64,000 nt of DNA from Amarobacillus sp046328225. GTDB taxonomy: Bacteria; Chloroflexota; Dehalococcoidia; Tepidiformales; Tepidiformaceae. The translations under genes and the position numbers were made by a program. Positions 17,221-25,652 of this stretch are shown here, piece by piece. A model generated the notes under the pieces. It was not told the origin of the DNA and did not search any database. It saw only the letters and a list, made by a program, of their open reading frames with translations. Each line of letters opens with the position of its first letter. Positions within the stretch are counted from its first letter, which is position 1. The stretch spans positions 76,421 to 140,420 of the forward strand of contig JAXLWZ010000010.1 in NCBI GenBank assembly GCA_046328225.1, given 5' to 3'.

Positions 17221-17227
17221 CGATCCC

Positions 17228-17974
17228 GTGGATATGCCTCCCCGCGAGCCGGATTTTCCGCTTGAGCCTGCGTCTCTTCTCCCCTGGGACGCCCTCCCCG
17301 GCCTTTTTCCCGCGTTCCCCCTGCCCGAACGCTGGCTCCCCCTGCTCCGTCTCCACCTTTCGCTCGTCGAAGCCGCCGAAGAGCGCGTGCGCGTCACCGC
17401 CGTGTCCCCGGGTGATGCCATCCGCCGCCAGTACGCGGAGTCCCTGGAACTGCTCCGCGTGGCCGGCGCCTTCGATGGCCCCATCTGCGATGTCGGCAGC
17501 GGCGGCGGCTATCCCGGCCTCGTGATCGCCGCGGTCCTGCCCGAAGTCCCCGTGCGCCTGGTCGAACCCCTGCAGAAGCGCGCCCGCCTGCTCGCGGAGA
17601 TGGCCGCCGCCATGGGGCTCAAGAATGTGACCGTCCACGCCGTCCGCGCCGAGGAAGCCGGCCGTGGCCCGCTTCGCGGCGCGAACGCCCTCGTCGTCGC
17701 GCGCGCCGTCGCCGAGCTTCGCGAGCTGATTGAGTACACCGCGCCGCTCGCCGCGCCGGGCGCCACCATCGCCCTTCCCAAGGGCTCCCGCGTCGATGAC
17801 GAGATCGCCGCCGCGGACCACGCCTTCCACGAGCTCGGCTGCACCGTCGCCGGCCGCGACCGCATGCGGCCCGAGGTGAACGAAGCCGTCACCGTCGTCC
17901 GCCTGGCGAAGTGCGGCGAAGTGCCCGCGAAGTACCCGCGCCGTCCCGGCATTCCCGGCAAACGCCCGCTCTGA
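17228..17974 (+). CDS. rsmG: 16S rRNA (guanine(527)-N(7))-methyltransferase RsmG
   Basis: A 248-residue methyltransferase modifying G527 of 16S rRNA. The SAM motif DVGSGGGYPGLVIA is at about residues 89-102, followed by LVEPLQKRARLLAEMA and VHAVRAEEAG. The proline-rich N-terminus is typical of actinobacterial and Chloroflexi versions. The start is the GTG at 17228, immediately after a -10 box with no ribosome site. Loss of RsmG is known to give low-level streptomycin resistance in other bacteria. Confidence 0.92.
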   Translation: MDMPPREPDFPLEPASLLPWDALPGLFPAFPLPERWLPLLRLHLSLVEAAEERVRVTAVSPGDAIRRQYAESLELLRVAGAFDGPICDVGSGGGYPGLVIAAVLPEVPVRLVEPLQKRARLLAEMAAAMGLKNVTVHAVRAEEAGRGPLRGANALVVARAVAELRELIEYTAPLAAPGATIALPKGSRVDDEIAAADHAFHELGCTVAGRDRMRPEVNEAVTVVRLAKCGEVPAKYPRRPGIPGKRPL

Positions 17975-17999
17975 GGGCCTGAGCCTGCACCGCACCCGC

Positions 18000-18005
18000 T
18001 ACACT
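18000..18005 (+). promoter_or_regulatory. -10 box TACACT of a leaderless promoter
   Basis: TACACT ends 6 nt before the ATG at 18012 of the glycerophosphodiesterase gene, matching the spacing seen at several other genes in the window. Confidence 0.45.
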
Positions 18006-18011
18006 CCCTCC

Positions 18012-18904
18012 ATGCCGACCGGCCTCGCCCCCACCATCGCCGGCCATCGCCGCGTGTTCTGCTGCCACGAAGCCACCCTCACCGGCCGCCACGCCCCGAA
18101 CTCGCTCGAAGCCGTCGCCGAGTGCGTCGCCGCTGCGGTTCCGCGGCTCGAAGTCGACGTCCGCTTCCTCGCCGATGACGGCATGCTCGTGTTCCACGAC
18201 AGCTGGTTCGATACGGCCACCGACGGCGAAGGCGCCGTTTCGACGCACGATACCGCCGCCACCCGCCGCATCCGTTCGAACCGCTTCGGCACCACCCTCC
18301 CCTGTTCGAGGAGGTTGTCGACGTCATCCGTCACGGCGAGACCCTCCTCGAGGTCGACCTCAAGCTCATGCGCGCGATGAGCCCCGAGCGCGAACAGCGG
18401 CTCGCGAACGCCATGGAACCCATCCGCGACCGCGTCCTCATCGGCTCCCGAGGCGCACTGGAACCTGCGCGGGCTCCACGCCCGTGGCTTCCGCGTCGCC
18501 ACTGGACCCGACGCTCCAGTGGCACGCGCTCGAACGCTGGGACCCCGGCGACGGCGTCGGCCCCTCGCGGCGCGGCCTCCACGGCCTCTGGGACGACGCC
18601 CCCTCGCCCATCTTCCGCGCGTCGATGCCCGCACCTACCTCGCCTCCGCGTCGAGGACCTGCTCGGCCTCCTCCCCGCGAGCGAGTGGATGGTCGATTAC
18701 CGCACGCTCCTGCACATGCACGCGCTGGGATTCGACCTCGGCATTGAGCTTGGATACCACGGTGTCGAGCTGGCCGCGTGGACAATCCGTGACGAGGGCG
18801 CCGAAGCCACCCGCACGCTCCTCGCGGCCCTCTTCTCACTCGGGACGACGACCGTAATCACTGACTATGCGGAGCCGCTGGGCGAATACACCCGGGCTCT
18901 GTAA
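18012..18904 (+). pseudogene. Glycerophosphodiester phosphodiesterase, frameshifted (probable sequencing indels)
   Basis: The reconstructed product is a GDPD of about 295 residues that hydrolyses glycerophosphodiesters. The N-terminal part has APNSLEAVAE (replacing the usual PENTxxA), then RLEVDVRFLADDGMLVFHD with the metal-binding Glu/Asp and catalytic His. The reading then hops frames about five times: PLFEEVVDVIRHG from 18302, EAHWNLRGLHARGF near 18450, TLQWHALERWDPGDG near 18510, and the C-terminus VEDLLGLLPASEWMVDYR to 18904. The first break is a C-run at 18299-18302 that is one base short. Sequence is conserved across the breaks, so errors are likelier than decay. Confidence 0.68.
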
Positions 18905-19019
18905 TTCGTCACCCGTTCGCTACGCCGGTGCATCCTGCCCGGGCGGTGCTTCCGGCCTCATGCTGTCGAATGCAAAGACAGTGTAATCGCACGGTAAAAC
19001 GGGCAGAGGAGCAGACGTG

Positions 19020-19208
19020 ATGAAGCAGCGTTGGCAGGCATGGATGACCACCCGCCGGCCGATGCCGGGGCAGAACGAAACAGGGCAAGGACTGGCCGAA
19101 TATGGCCTCATCCTCGCCCTGATCGCGGTCGTGTGCGCCGGTGCGCTTGCCACCTTCGGCCAGGGGCTCTCGACCCTGATCGGCTGGCAGCTCTTCAACC
19201 AGTTCTAG
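19020..19208 (+). CDS. Flp/Fap type IVb pilin
   Basis: A 62-residue class III prepilin. A short charged leader (KQRWQAWMTTRRPMPGQNETG) precedes the Flp signature QGLAEYGLILALIAVV. Prepilin peptidase would cut after Gly, leaving Gln and Glu5 at the mature N-terminus, and one hydrophobic helix forms the pilus core. The ATG at 19020 has AGAGGAG 8 nt upstream; a GTG directly before it is the other possible start. No tad/cpa assembly genes are in the window. The stop overlaps the convergent thioredoxin-like gene by 4 bp. Confidence 0.85.
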   Translation: MKQRWQAWMTTRRPMPGQNETGQGLAEYGLILALIAVVCAGALATFGQGLSTLIGWQLFNQF

Positions 19209-19837
19209 GCGGTGGCCGCCTCCAGCTTGCCGATCACCTCATCGACGGTCGCGACACGCCACCCCGCCCACGTGTCGCTCGTCTTCTGCCATTCCATGTA
19301 GCGGGCGCGTGATTCGGCGCGCGCCTGCGCGATCTCCTCTTCCGAAGGCTCATGCCCGAGCTTCGCCGCCAGTGCCTCGGGGCTCACGTTCCCGATGATG
19401 TCGCGCGTCACGTGGATCTGCTCGTTCGCCAGCGCCGGCCGCTCGATGAAGTGCGCCAGCTCGCGGTGGTTCTTGTCATAAAAGACGAACACCGGGATCG
19501 ACTCGAACTGCCCGTCCTTCAGGTACTCCTGGATCATGTCCTTGTTCTGGTCCCGCTCGAAGAACCGCAGCTCGATGCCCGCCGCCTCGGCGATGCGCTG
19601 CGCGACACCCGTGCCGCGGTACACATCGGGGCACCAGTCCTCCCCGATCACGACGACGTGGTCCAGGCCCTTCGCGACGAGGGCCTGCAGGCGCGCCTTC
19701 TGGTCCGCGTTCACGGCCAGCCCGTTGTAGTTGTCCTCGAAAAGATCGCGGTTGCGGATCCCGCTCTCGATGTACTGCTGCCGGGTCTTCCCTGTGGCGA
19801 AGCGTTCGAGCGTGATGACGGATTCGGCGGCAGGCAT
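19205..19837 (-). CDS. Thioredoxin-fold family protein
   Basis: A 210-residue protein with a thioredoxin-like core: VVVIGEDWCPDVYRGTGVAQRIAEA near residue 60, where a single Cys replaces the CxxC pair (WCPD), then FESIPVFVFYD with the cis-Pro. It matches the thioredoxin-like group of firmicute and Chloroflexi proteins annotated Thioredoxin_9 rather than true thioredoxin. A redox role with one Cys is plausible but unproven. GGAGGG precedes the ATG. It is downstream of the mazG fusion on the same strand. Confidence 0.75.
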   Translation of the reverse strand: MPAAESVITLERFATGKTRQQYIESGIRNRDLFEDNYNGLAVNADQKARLQALVAKGLDHVVVIGEDWCPDVYRGTGVAQRIAEAAGIELRFFERDQNKDMIQEYLKDGQFESIPVFVFYDKNHRELAHFIERPALANEQIHVTRDIIGNVSPEALAAKLGHEPSEEEIAQARAESRARYMEWQKTSDTWAGWRVATVDEVIGKLEAATA

Positions 19838-19912
19838 GGGTCCCTCCGGTGTGCGTGTGTGTGATTCGGAGCGTACAGGGGAGGGTATCGCTTACAACTG
19901 GTGAGCGCCCCC

Positions 19913-21348
19913 TCACCCCGCGGGCGGCGTCCCCGCCAGCCTTGCCTTCGCCTCATCCCAGAGCGCGTCCAGCCCGGCGAGGTCCAGGTCGCGAAGGTCC
20001 ACCGCCCGTTCGCGCGCCAGCTCCTCGACCAGCCCGAAGCGCCGCCGGAACTTCGCGTTCGCGCCCCGCAGCGCCTGCTCCGCATCGAGCCCCAGCCGCT
20101 GCGCGATGTTCGCCAACACGAAGAGGATGTCGCCGAACTCATCTTCGCGGTCGCCGTCGCCCGCCTCCGCGCGCGCGAACTCGTGCAGCTCCTCCGAAAG
20201 CTTCTCCAGCGGCCCCTCGATGTCCGGCCAATCGAACCCGATGCGCCGCGCGCGCCCTGGATCGACTGTGATTCCGCCAGTGCCGGCATCGCGGCCGGGA
20301 TCCCCTCGAGGATCGACGAGCGCGGCTTTTCCTGCTGTTTGAGCGCGTCCCACTTCAGCGCCACCTCCTCCGCGGAGGCCGCCGTCGTGTCGCCGAAGAC
20401 GTGCGGGTGCCGCCGTACGAGCTTCCGGCCGATGTGCTCCACCACGTCCGCGAGCCCGAAGGTGCCCTCCCGCTGGCCCACCTCGGCGTGCATCAGCACC
20501 TGCAGCAGCACGTCGCCAAGCTCTTCGGTCAGCCGCGCGGGGTCCCCGCGTCGATGGCGTCCAGCGTCTCGTAGCACTCCTCCAGCAGGTGTTGGCGGAG
20601 CGACGCATGCGTTTGCTCGCGGTCCCACGGGCAGCCGCCCGGCGCGTGCAGGCGAGCCACGATCGCCTGCAGCCCATCGAATCGCCGCACATCGTCCTCC
20701 GCCGCGATCGCCGGCACGAACACGCTGTCCAGGTAGCTCGGGCCGCCGGTCGAGCTCGGCCAGATGCACCGTCTCCACCCGCTCATCCGCGCTGCACAGC
20801 GCGCCACAATACCGTCACCGTGTGGTCCGCCGGGTAGATGTCGAGCAACTCCAGCTTCAGCGCCGCCGCCGCGTCGCGGTCGAACACCTGGCTGATGAGC
20901 GCCGGCCTCTGCGCGTCGATGCGCAGGGCGAGCGCGTCGCAGAGCTGCACGCGTTCGAAGTCCACGCCCAGTGCGATGGCCGCCACGTCCGCGAAGCTCA
21001 CCCCCGGGTAGAGCTTCACCGCGATGCCGCGCTCCTTCGCGAGCGCACAGGCACGCGCGCGACCGTCGGCCTCCGCCATGAGGATGTCCCGGCACCGCGT
21101 ACACGCCATCGCCCGCTTCCGCGAACGCGACTACGCGTTCCACCACCGCCTGCGTACGCCTCGTCGAAGCTCAACCCGCGCTGGTAGATGTCGTCGCACG
21201 GCCCGGTGCCGCCGGGGTCCAGCTCCGCCACGGTCGGGTGGTGCGCCGTGCGCAGCAGCACCGGCAGCCCGCCCGCGAGCAGCTCCCTCGTCGCCACCGT
21301 CAGCAGCGATGCCGAGCCCGGCCCGAGTCCGGCGATGTGAAGCGTCAT
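19913..21348 (-). pseudogene. mazG: YabN-like fusion of tetrapyrrole methylase domain and MazG NTP pyrophosphohydrolase, frameshifted
   Basis: The reconstructed protein is about 478 residues, close to Bacillus YabN. The N-terminal domain reads TLHIAGLGPGSASLLTVATREL, LLRTAHHPTVAEL, VVAFAEAGDGVYAVPGHP and LAKERGIAVKLYPGVSF. It is followed by two MazG domains: FDGLQAIVARLHAPGGCPWDREQTH with ELGDVLLQVLMHAEVG, and DEFGDILFVLANIAQRLG with its Glu/Asp metal site. MazG clears aberrant NTPs. About six single-base indels break the frame, for example a G-run near 20540 one base short. All motifs survive, so assembly errors are likely. Confidence 0.7.
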
Positions 21349-21390
21349 CCCGGCAGCCTCCCCGAGCGGCCCGCCGCGTGCAACCCGGCG

Positions 21391-22769
21391 CTACTCCGGT
21401 GGGACGATACCGCGCGAACGCAACCCCGTCCGGTACGTGTCGAGGTAGTGCGTCGCCGAAGCCCGCCACGAATAGTCCCGGCTCATCCGTTGACCTGCAG
21501 CCGCGTGAACGCCTCCGGCTCGCGGAACGTCCGCACCGCCTGGTCGAACGCGCCGGCGAACGCATGCTCACTGAACTCGTCGAAGAGGAACCCCGTGGCT
21601 GCGTCCGGGTGCTCGTGCACATCGAGGATGGTGTCCCCAGTCCGCCCGTTCGCCGGCCCACCGGCACCGATCCATATCGCATCGCGATCAGCTGCCCGAG
21701 TCCGCACGGCTCGAATCGCGACGGCATGAGGAAACAGGTCCGACCCCGCGTACATCCGCCGCGCGAGCCCTTCATCGAATCGCGCCGCGAGGTGCACATT
21801 CTCCGGGTGTTCCTCCTGGTGCCGCCGCAGCTCGGCCTCGAGCCACGCGTCGCCCGTTCCCAGCACTACCAGCTGCGCATCGGCACGCACGAAGTCCGGG
21901 ATCGCGCCAAGCACGAGGTCCACGCCCTTCTGCTCCGTCAGCCGCGTCACCATCGCCGCGATCGGCCCTTCGCATTCCGGCAGCCCCAGCTCCTCGCGCA
22001 GCGCCCGGCGGTTGTGCTCCCGCTCCTCGAGACAGGTGAGGTCGAAGTGCGTCCGAATGTGCGGGTCGTCGCGCGGGTTGTATGACTCGTAGTTCAGCCC
22101 GTTGAGGATGCCCCCGAGGCTGTCAGACCGAAGCTGCAACAGCGGGTCGAGCCCCTCGCCATAGTCTTTCGTGAGGATCTCCCGCGCGTAGCTCGGGCTC
22201 ACCGTCGTGATCGCGTCGCTATAGAAGATCGCCTGCGAAAGGAAGTCGTTCAGCTCGTCCGGGCCGCGGTAGCGCAGGTTGTGAATCGTGAACACCGAGG
22301 CGATGCCGCGCAGTACCGGGTTTCCCCAGGCCAGGTTCCGCAGCGCGTACGAGAGCGGCGCCGTGTGCCAGTCGTTCAGGTGCAGGATGTCCGGAATCCA
22401 CGGCTCCTGCGTCAGCATCGCCACGACGCTCCGGCAGAAGAACTGGTACCGAAGCAGGTCGTCCGCCTCGCCATACACCCGTTCGCGCCCGAAGTAATGC
22501 CCGTCGAGCACGAGGTCGACGGGGACGCCGCCTGTCCCCTGCACCGTCGCCACCTCCGCCGGCCGCGGCGCTCCCGGCAGCGGCACCGATAGCGGCCGCC
22601 GCAGCACCGCCGATTCGAACGCCGCCCGCGAGCTCGCGTGGCAGGGTGTGACGACCCGGACGTCGTGGCCCATCTCCCGCAGCCGCGCGGGCAGCGAAGC
22701 GGCGACATCCGCCAGGCCGCCAACCTTCGCAAACGGGTCAACTTCCGCCGATGCAAACAGGATCTTCAA
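21391..22769 (-). pseudogene. glgA: Glycogen synthase GlgA, three single-base frameshifts
   Basis: A GT5 enzyme that extends alpha-1,4-glucan from ADP-glucose. The first 340 residues are intact: LFASAEVDPFAKVGGLADV (the KxGGL donor site), DILHLNDWHTAPL, TIHNLRYRG and VTRLTEQKGVDLV. Frame is lost at an A-run at 21732-21734 (one extra base), and FLMPSRFEPCGLGQLIAMRY then reads in another frame. It returns at 21635-21638 (one base missing, GFLFDEFSEHAFAGAF) and is lost again at 21486/21487. The true end, SRDYSWRASATHYLDTY to IVPPE, stops at 21391. It lies 3 bp after the GH57 gene in the glycogen operon. Confidence 0.8.
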
Positions 22770-22772
22770 CGG

Positions 22773-24017
22773 CTAGTGCTCCAGGAAGAGGTACCGCTCG
22801 AGCCGGTCCCGCGCGGCGCCGGCCGCCGCCACTCGCCACCGCACCTCGCGCTTCACCCGCTCGGAGGCGTCGCCAACGGAGACCGCGTGGGCGGAGTACA
22901 TCAGCACTTCCTCCAGCAGGACGAACCCCTTGTAGACCATCGGCACGTCCCACATCGGCCGCTTGCTTGCCCACCAGAACTGGCAACTGTGCAGCGCCGG
23001 TTCCAGCTTCTCGGCGGCCCACCCCGCGAACTTCGCCGCCTCGCCGCCCGCCGCATAGCGCTGCGCCACGGCCAGGACATCGATGCAGTGCTGCACATAT
23101 TCCCACTGCGTGTCGTGCACCTGGTTCCCCGGCGCATGCCACAGTGGATACGGATTCATCGCAGCGATGTCGTCCCGGGTCGTGCTCCACGACGACGGGA
23201 ACGGCTCCACCACCGGACCATCCGGGAACCGCCCGATAAGCTCGCTCGGCAGGCACATCTCCACCACCGACGTGTGCCGCTCCACGTGCCGGGGCCGGTG
23301 TGGCGACTCGATCAACTGGTACGTCGCCGCGAGGAACTCCTGCTCCCACCCCTTGATGTGGTGCCCGTAGGTCTCCGCGTCCATCGCCGTCAGCACGTAG
23401 GCGTCCCGTCCGCCGCCCACCCGCGAAAGGTCCTCCACGAACCGCCCCGGGTCCGTCTCCCGGAACGAGATGCGATTGCTCCGGACATCGTCGCGGAACA
23501 GGACATGCAGGAAGTGCCCGTCGACCGGCACGCGATAGACATGGTCGATCGGCCAGTCCGAGGGGCACGCGACCCCGCTCAGCACCAGCCACTCGTGCCG
23601 CGCGGCCGCCACTTCGGGCAGGATCTCCGCGCTGTAGCACATCTCCGGCGGGAAAAACCCCCGGGGCGAATACGATTCGCCGAGCAGCCGCCGGTTCACC
23701 CGCGCATTCCCGGTGATCGAACGCTCCCGTTCCGCCTCCGGGATGAGGGGCAGGATGGGGTGGTACTGCCCGCTTCCCACGAACTCCACCTGGCCCCGTT
23801 CGCCGAGCAGCCGCAGCCCGTCCACAACGTCCCCGAGCCCGTGGTCCACGAGCATCTCCGTCAGGACCGCGTTCATGTTGATCGCCACGCGCGCCTTCGG
23901 ATGCGCGAGCAGCACCTTCAGCAACGGCCGGTACGACTCGTTCGCGATGCGCTGCACGATCTCGTGCGCCTGCGTCGGCGGCTGGTAGAAGTGCAGAAGC
24001 TGGGCCCAGGCAGTCAC
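22773..24017 (-). CDS. Glycoside hydrolase family 57 protein
   Basis: A 414-residue alpha-glucan-active enzyme starting TAWAQLLHFYQPPTQ (GH57 motif 1, HFYQP). The likely nucleophile Glu is in FFPPEMCYS (about residue 120) and the acid/base Asp is in YVLTAMDAETYGHH (about residue 211). GH57 enzymes include alpha-amylases, 4-alpha-glucanotransferases and branching enzymes; this shorter form without a long C-domain is of undefined activity. Its start overlaps the stop of the upstream GH57 gene (ATGA), and glgA follows 3 bp on, so it belongs to glycogen metabolism. Confidence 0.82.
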   Translation of the reverse strand: MTAWAQLLHFYQPPTQAHEIVQRIANESYRPLLKVLLAHPKARVAINMNAVLTEMLVDHGLGDVVDGLRLLGERGQVEFVGSGQYHPILPLIPEAERERSITGNARVNRRLLGESYSPRGFFPPEMCYSAEILPEVAAARHEWLVLSGVACPSDWPIDHVYRVPVDGHFLHVLFRDDVRSNRISFRETDPGRFVEDLSRVGGGRDAYVLTAMDAETYGHHIKGWEQEFLAATYQLIESPHRPRHVERHTSVVEMCLPSELIGRFPDGPVVEPFPSSWSTTRDDIAAMNPYPLWHAPGNQVHDTQWEYVQHCIDVLAVAQRYAAGGEAAKFAGWAAEKLEPALHSCQFWWASKRPMWDVPMVYKGFVLLEEVLMYSAHAVSVGDASERVKREVRWRVAAAGAARDRLERYLFLEH

Positions 24018-25636
24018 GCTCGCGCACCCGTCGCCGCCGGGCTGTCCCGGTAGAGGAGCGGATCGATCCCCGGGAACGGGTTGTCCAGTTCAAACAGCTC
24101 CTCGACCTGCTCGTCCAGCGCCGGGTAGCCACCCTCGATCGCGTCCGCCAGCCGGTCGAAGCGCTCCGCGTGCGACCAGAACCGCTCGACCGCGTAGTCG
24201 TGCGCCTGCCCGGTCGTCATCAGGAACTGCCAGTCGGACGACTGCAGCAGCAGCAGCTCCCGCCCGAGCTGGCGTGCCGCCGCCGTGTCCTCGGCCAGCA
24301 GCCGGTGGGCGCGCCGCTGACGGTTCTGGATCTCCGGCCACGTCCACGCGGTCCCATCGTTCAGCCACGTGCGGTGGTCGCCGCCGTTCCCCCACGAACC
24401 TTCGGGGAGATCGATGGCGTGCTTTGGCGGCTCCTTCGTCACGAATTCACCCGCGGTCACCAGCCGGAACGCCGGGTCCGTCGCCAGCCGCCGGATGACC
24501 CCCTCCAGCCAGTCAACGCCCTCAAGCCACCAGTGGCCGAATAGCTCCGTGTCGTACGACGCGAGCACGATGCCGTCCTCTCCCGCGCCGCCGCGGAAGG
24601 CGTCCAGCTCGTAGCGGATGAGGTCCCGGAAGTGGTCGGCATGCCAGCTCACGGACTCGGCCGCCGCTCGCGGGTCGTACTCTTCCTTCTCCCCGAGGTC
24701 CACCTCCGGGCCGGTCACGCGCCAGTAGTGCAGCCCGCTCGTGCCTTCCTTCTTGTGGAATTCGCGGTAGCGCGCCTCACCCGGGTAGCCGTGACTCGCC
24801 GACCACACCTGCAGCCCCGTCCGTTCGTTCCGCGCGATCGCGCTCACGTTCGAATGGCCCACGTGGTATGCCCGGAAGGTCGTCCCGCTCGTCACGGGGA
24901 GCTCCACCGGTGGCGCCGCGGGCACCCGCAGCTCCGGGTATAGCCCGACCACTTCACCCAGCGCCTTGCCGCGCGCCCGCCCGCCCTCGACGAGGTGCGT
25001 CTCGACGAAGAAGACCCTGATCCCGGCCTCCTCCAGGTACTCCTCAAGCCCCGGCTCATAGGCGCATTCCGGGAGCCAGAACGAACGCGGCGCCCGCCCG
25101 AAGTTGCGGATGTGCGATTCGACCCCCGTCCGCACCTGGAAGCGAACCGCCGCCGGGTCGTCCAGCAGAGGCAGGTACCCATGCGTCGCCGCGCAGGTTG
25201 CCACCTCGATGTGCCCACTGTCCTCAAGTGCGCGCAGCGCACCTACCAGGTCGCCCTGGATCTCGTCCTCGAAGAAGGCGCGGATGGCGTGATACCGGTC
25301 GCGATGGAAGAGCGCGGTCGCCGCCCGGTTCGCCGAAGCCCCCGCGAAGCGCACGACGTCGCCCTCGGCGCGCTCGATGCGGTCCGCCAGGTACTCGCGG
25401 AAGTGGTCGATCATCACCGCGTCGCGCATCTGCTCGGCGAGGATCGGCGTGACATTGATCGTCACCCCAAGGGACCCATCGACCTGGCTCGCGAGCCGCC
25501 GGAATGCCCGCACGAGCGGCAGGTAGCACTCGAGCATGGCTTCGTGGAACCACTCCTCGCCGTGTGGCCACCGCCCCGCGAGACGGCAGTACGGCAGGTG
25601 CGTATGGAGGACGAAACAGACGTTGCCAGAGCGCAC
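24014..25636 (-). CDS. GH57 1,4-alpha-glucan branching enzyme
   Basis: A 540-residue enzyme that moves alpha-1,4 chains to alpha-1,6 branch points. GH57 motifs are VCFVLHTHLPYC (motif 1), FGRAPRSFWLPECAYEPGLEE with the nucleophile Glu, and LASYDTELFGHWW with the acid Asp. The C-terminal DUF1957-type region contains SSDWQFLMTTGQAHDYAVERF, the feature that marks branching enzymes of the Thermus/Thermococcus type. The GTG at 25636 is chosen for its AAGGAG site; the frame opens 36 codons earlier. It sits 16 bp after glgP and replaces a GH13-type GlgB. Confidence 0.87.
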   Translation of the reverse strand: MRSGNVCFVLHTHLPYCRLAGRWPHGEEWFHEAMLECYLPLVRAFRRLASQVDGSLGVTINVTPILAEQMRDAVMIDHFREYLADRIERAEGDVVRFAGASANRAATALFHRDRYHAIRAFFEDEIQGDLVGALRALEDSGHIEVATCAATHGYLPLLDDPAAVRFQVRTGVESHIRNFGRAPRSFWLPECAYEPGLEEYLEEAGIRVFFVETHLVEGGRARGKALGEVVGLYPELRVPAAPPVELPVTSGTTFRAYHVGHSNVSAIARNERTGLQVWSASHGYPGEARYREFHKKEGTSGLHYWRVTGPEVDLGEKEEYDPRAAAESVSWHADHFRDLIRYELDAFRGGAGEDGIVLASYDTELFGHWWLEGVDWLEGVIRRLATDPAFRLVTAGEFVTKEPPKHAIDLPEGSWGNGGDHRTWLNDGTAWTWPEIQNRQRRAHRLLAEDTAAARQLGRELLLLQSSDWQFLMTTGQAHDYAVERFWSHAERFDRLADAIEGGYPALDEQVEELFELDNPFPGIDPLLYRDSPAATGARA

Positions 25637-25652
25637 CGTCAACTCCTTTGCT

